Assembly: GCA_005779435.1 (NCBI GenBank)
Contig: SXJH01000143.1
Location: 1 to 7,197 of the forward strand
From: Nitrosomonas sp.
GTDB taxonomy: Bacteria; Pseudomonadota; Gammaproteobacteria; Burkholderiales; Nitrosomonadaceae
DNA length: 7,197 nucleotides
Reading direction: 5' to 3'
Shown here piece by piece: positions 6,666-7,197 of this stretch; position 1 is the first letter of the stretch; each line of letters begins with the position of its first letter. Under the pieces are notes generated by a model. It worked only from the letters and a program-made list of their open reading frames with translations, was not told where the DNA came from and did not search any database. The translations under genes were made by a program, and so were the position numbers.

Positions 6666-6902
6666 ATGATAGAGAAGCACGATTTGCACCACGAATTCCC
6701 TGAATTCAGCGAGCGCATTCACGCATTAAAAATGAACGACCACCACTTTGCACGATTATTTGAGGAATATCATGCTATCAACCGCGAAATCCTCAGAATC
6801 GAAGAAGGCGTCGAAAACACGACCGACGAATATTTGGAAGATTTGAAAAAAAAACGGTTATCGCATAAGGATCAATTGTACAAAATGCTGAACGCCGAGT
6901 AA
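6666..6902 (+). CDS. Small DUF465/YdcH-family protein, 78 aa
   Basis: The 78-residue, highly charged protein fits the DUF465 (YdcH) family. It opens H6-D-L-x-H-E-F-P-E-F, then has the helix with I18-x-x-L21-K-x-x-D25-x-x-F28-x-x-L31-x-x-E34-Y-x-x-I38-N. The second helix ends Y56-L-E-D-L-K-K-K-R-L-S-H-K-D-Q-L-Y. The two helices are separated by a short break around residues 47-55 and probably form an antiparallel helical hairpin. There are no membrane segments and no cysteines, so it is a cytoplasmic protein. The family is widespread in Proteobacteria and its function is not established. It starts 70 bp after priA on the same strand, so it may share the priA transcript, though the strong ribosome binding site gives it independent translation. 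Length is typical for the family. Confidence 0.92.
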   Translation: MIEKHDLHHEFPEFSERIHALKMNDHHFARLFEEYHAINREILRIEEGVENTTDEYLEDLKKKRLSHKDQLYKMLNAE

Positions 6903-7074
6903 TACCCATGAATCATCAAGGCAAACTGTCTCCGGAAAAACCGGGGCGATTCAATGAAACACGGGGCGCACGGAACACAGTAACCGAGACCTACCGACAC
7001 GATAGACGAGGGAGCGAGTGCCGCGCACCGAAGTGATTCGCTCGCCGCAAATGTCATTTTTCGCATCTCTCCCC
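6903..7074. other. Convergent non-coding region with small inverted repeats
   Basis: This 172-bp region lies between the ends of two convergent genes. It contains a short stem CTCCGG/CCGGGG around a 5-base loop (about 6930-6946). It also contains the inverted repeat GAGCGA (about 7013-7018) / TCGCTC (about 7039-7044) enclosing an inner GTGC/GCAC stem. None is followed by a clear T-run, although ATTTTT occurs on the plus strand near 7056. It may act as a bidirectional transcription end, but nothing is decisive. Short open frames here look non-genuine. Confidence 0.4.
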
Positions 7075-7197
7075 CTATCGCACACCCCGCAGCAATCCGA
7101 TGCCCAACGCCGCCATACCGATTGAAACCAGCGGATTCAACAAATTCAGCAACGCATACATCGCATAATCGAGCGTCGGGACTGCCAGTGTGGCGGC
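7075..7197 (-). CDS. C-terminal 40 residues of a membrane protein (cut by window edge)
   Basis: The minus strand is open from the right edge to TAG at 7077-7075. The visible 40 residues are A-A-T-L-A-V-P-T-L-D-Y-A-M-Y-A-L-L-N-L-L followed by N-P-L-V-S-I-G-M-A-A-L-G-I-G-L-L-R-G-V-R. This reads as a membrane segment or re-entrant loop ending in a short basic tail (R37, R40), which by the positive-inside rule would place the C-terminus in the cytoplasm. Codon use resembles the neighbouring genes. The family cannot be told from this fragment. It converges on the DUF465 gene. Confidence 0.6.
   Translation of the reverse strand, partial: AATLAVPTLDYAMYALLNLLNPLVSIGMAALGIGLLRGVR

Noticed and set aside
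6908..7036. Plus-strand 42-codon frame starting ATG 6908
   Set aside because: It has no clear ribosome binding site, a highly charged sequence with no recognisable pattern, and lies in a convergent intergenic gap.
6872..7066. Minus-strand 64-codon frame starting ATG 7066 right after a GGGGGAGAG purine run
   Set aside because: The purine run would be a usable ribosome binding site, but the protein resembles nothing known, is rich in odd Cys/Pro/Ser runs and overlaps the end of the DUF465 gene. It is kept out for lack of support.

Overview
This is an ordinary-looking chromosomal stretch, most likely from a betaproteobacterium. Nitrosomonadaceae (Nitrosomonas-like) is my best guess. It rests on moderate base composition, the general look of the proteins and the gene mix, not on a marker gene. 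No rRNA, tRNA, CRISPR array, insertion sequence or prophage gene is visible.

Left block, all on the minus strand (1-2692). In transcription order: a Rieske-type oxygenase alpha subunit (2692-1586), then 42 bp later an EamA/DMT-family transporter (1543-683). After an 85-bp gap with its own candidate promoter comes a SpoIIAA-like (STAS-fold) protein of 120 aa (597-235). Five bases later a membrane protein starts (229) and runs off the left edge. These look like two short operons: oxygenase plus transporter, and SpoIIAA-like protein plus membrane protein.

Middle (2693-2909). A 217-bp AT-rich divergent region separates the oxygenase from a plus-strand lipoprotein gene. It holds a perfect TATAAT lying between two small inverted repeats.

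Right block, plus strand (2910-6902). A 473-aa lipoprotein of unknown function has a serine-rich tether and two beta-rich regions. A long imperfect hairpin follows, then priA, the primosomal helicase for replication restart (complete, all eight zinc cysteines and all helicase motifs visible). Last is a small DUF465/YdcH-family gene with a strong ribosome binding site. After a 172-bp non-coding convergent region, the 3' end of a minus-strand membrane protein enters from the right edge.

The functionally clear genes are priA (housekeeping), the Rieske oxygenase and the EamA transporter. The oxygenase/transporter pair could handle uptake, export or modification of one small molecule, but the substrate cannot be read from sequence. 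The least explained items are the lipoprotein and the hairpin between it and priA. I found no convincing new multi-gene system.
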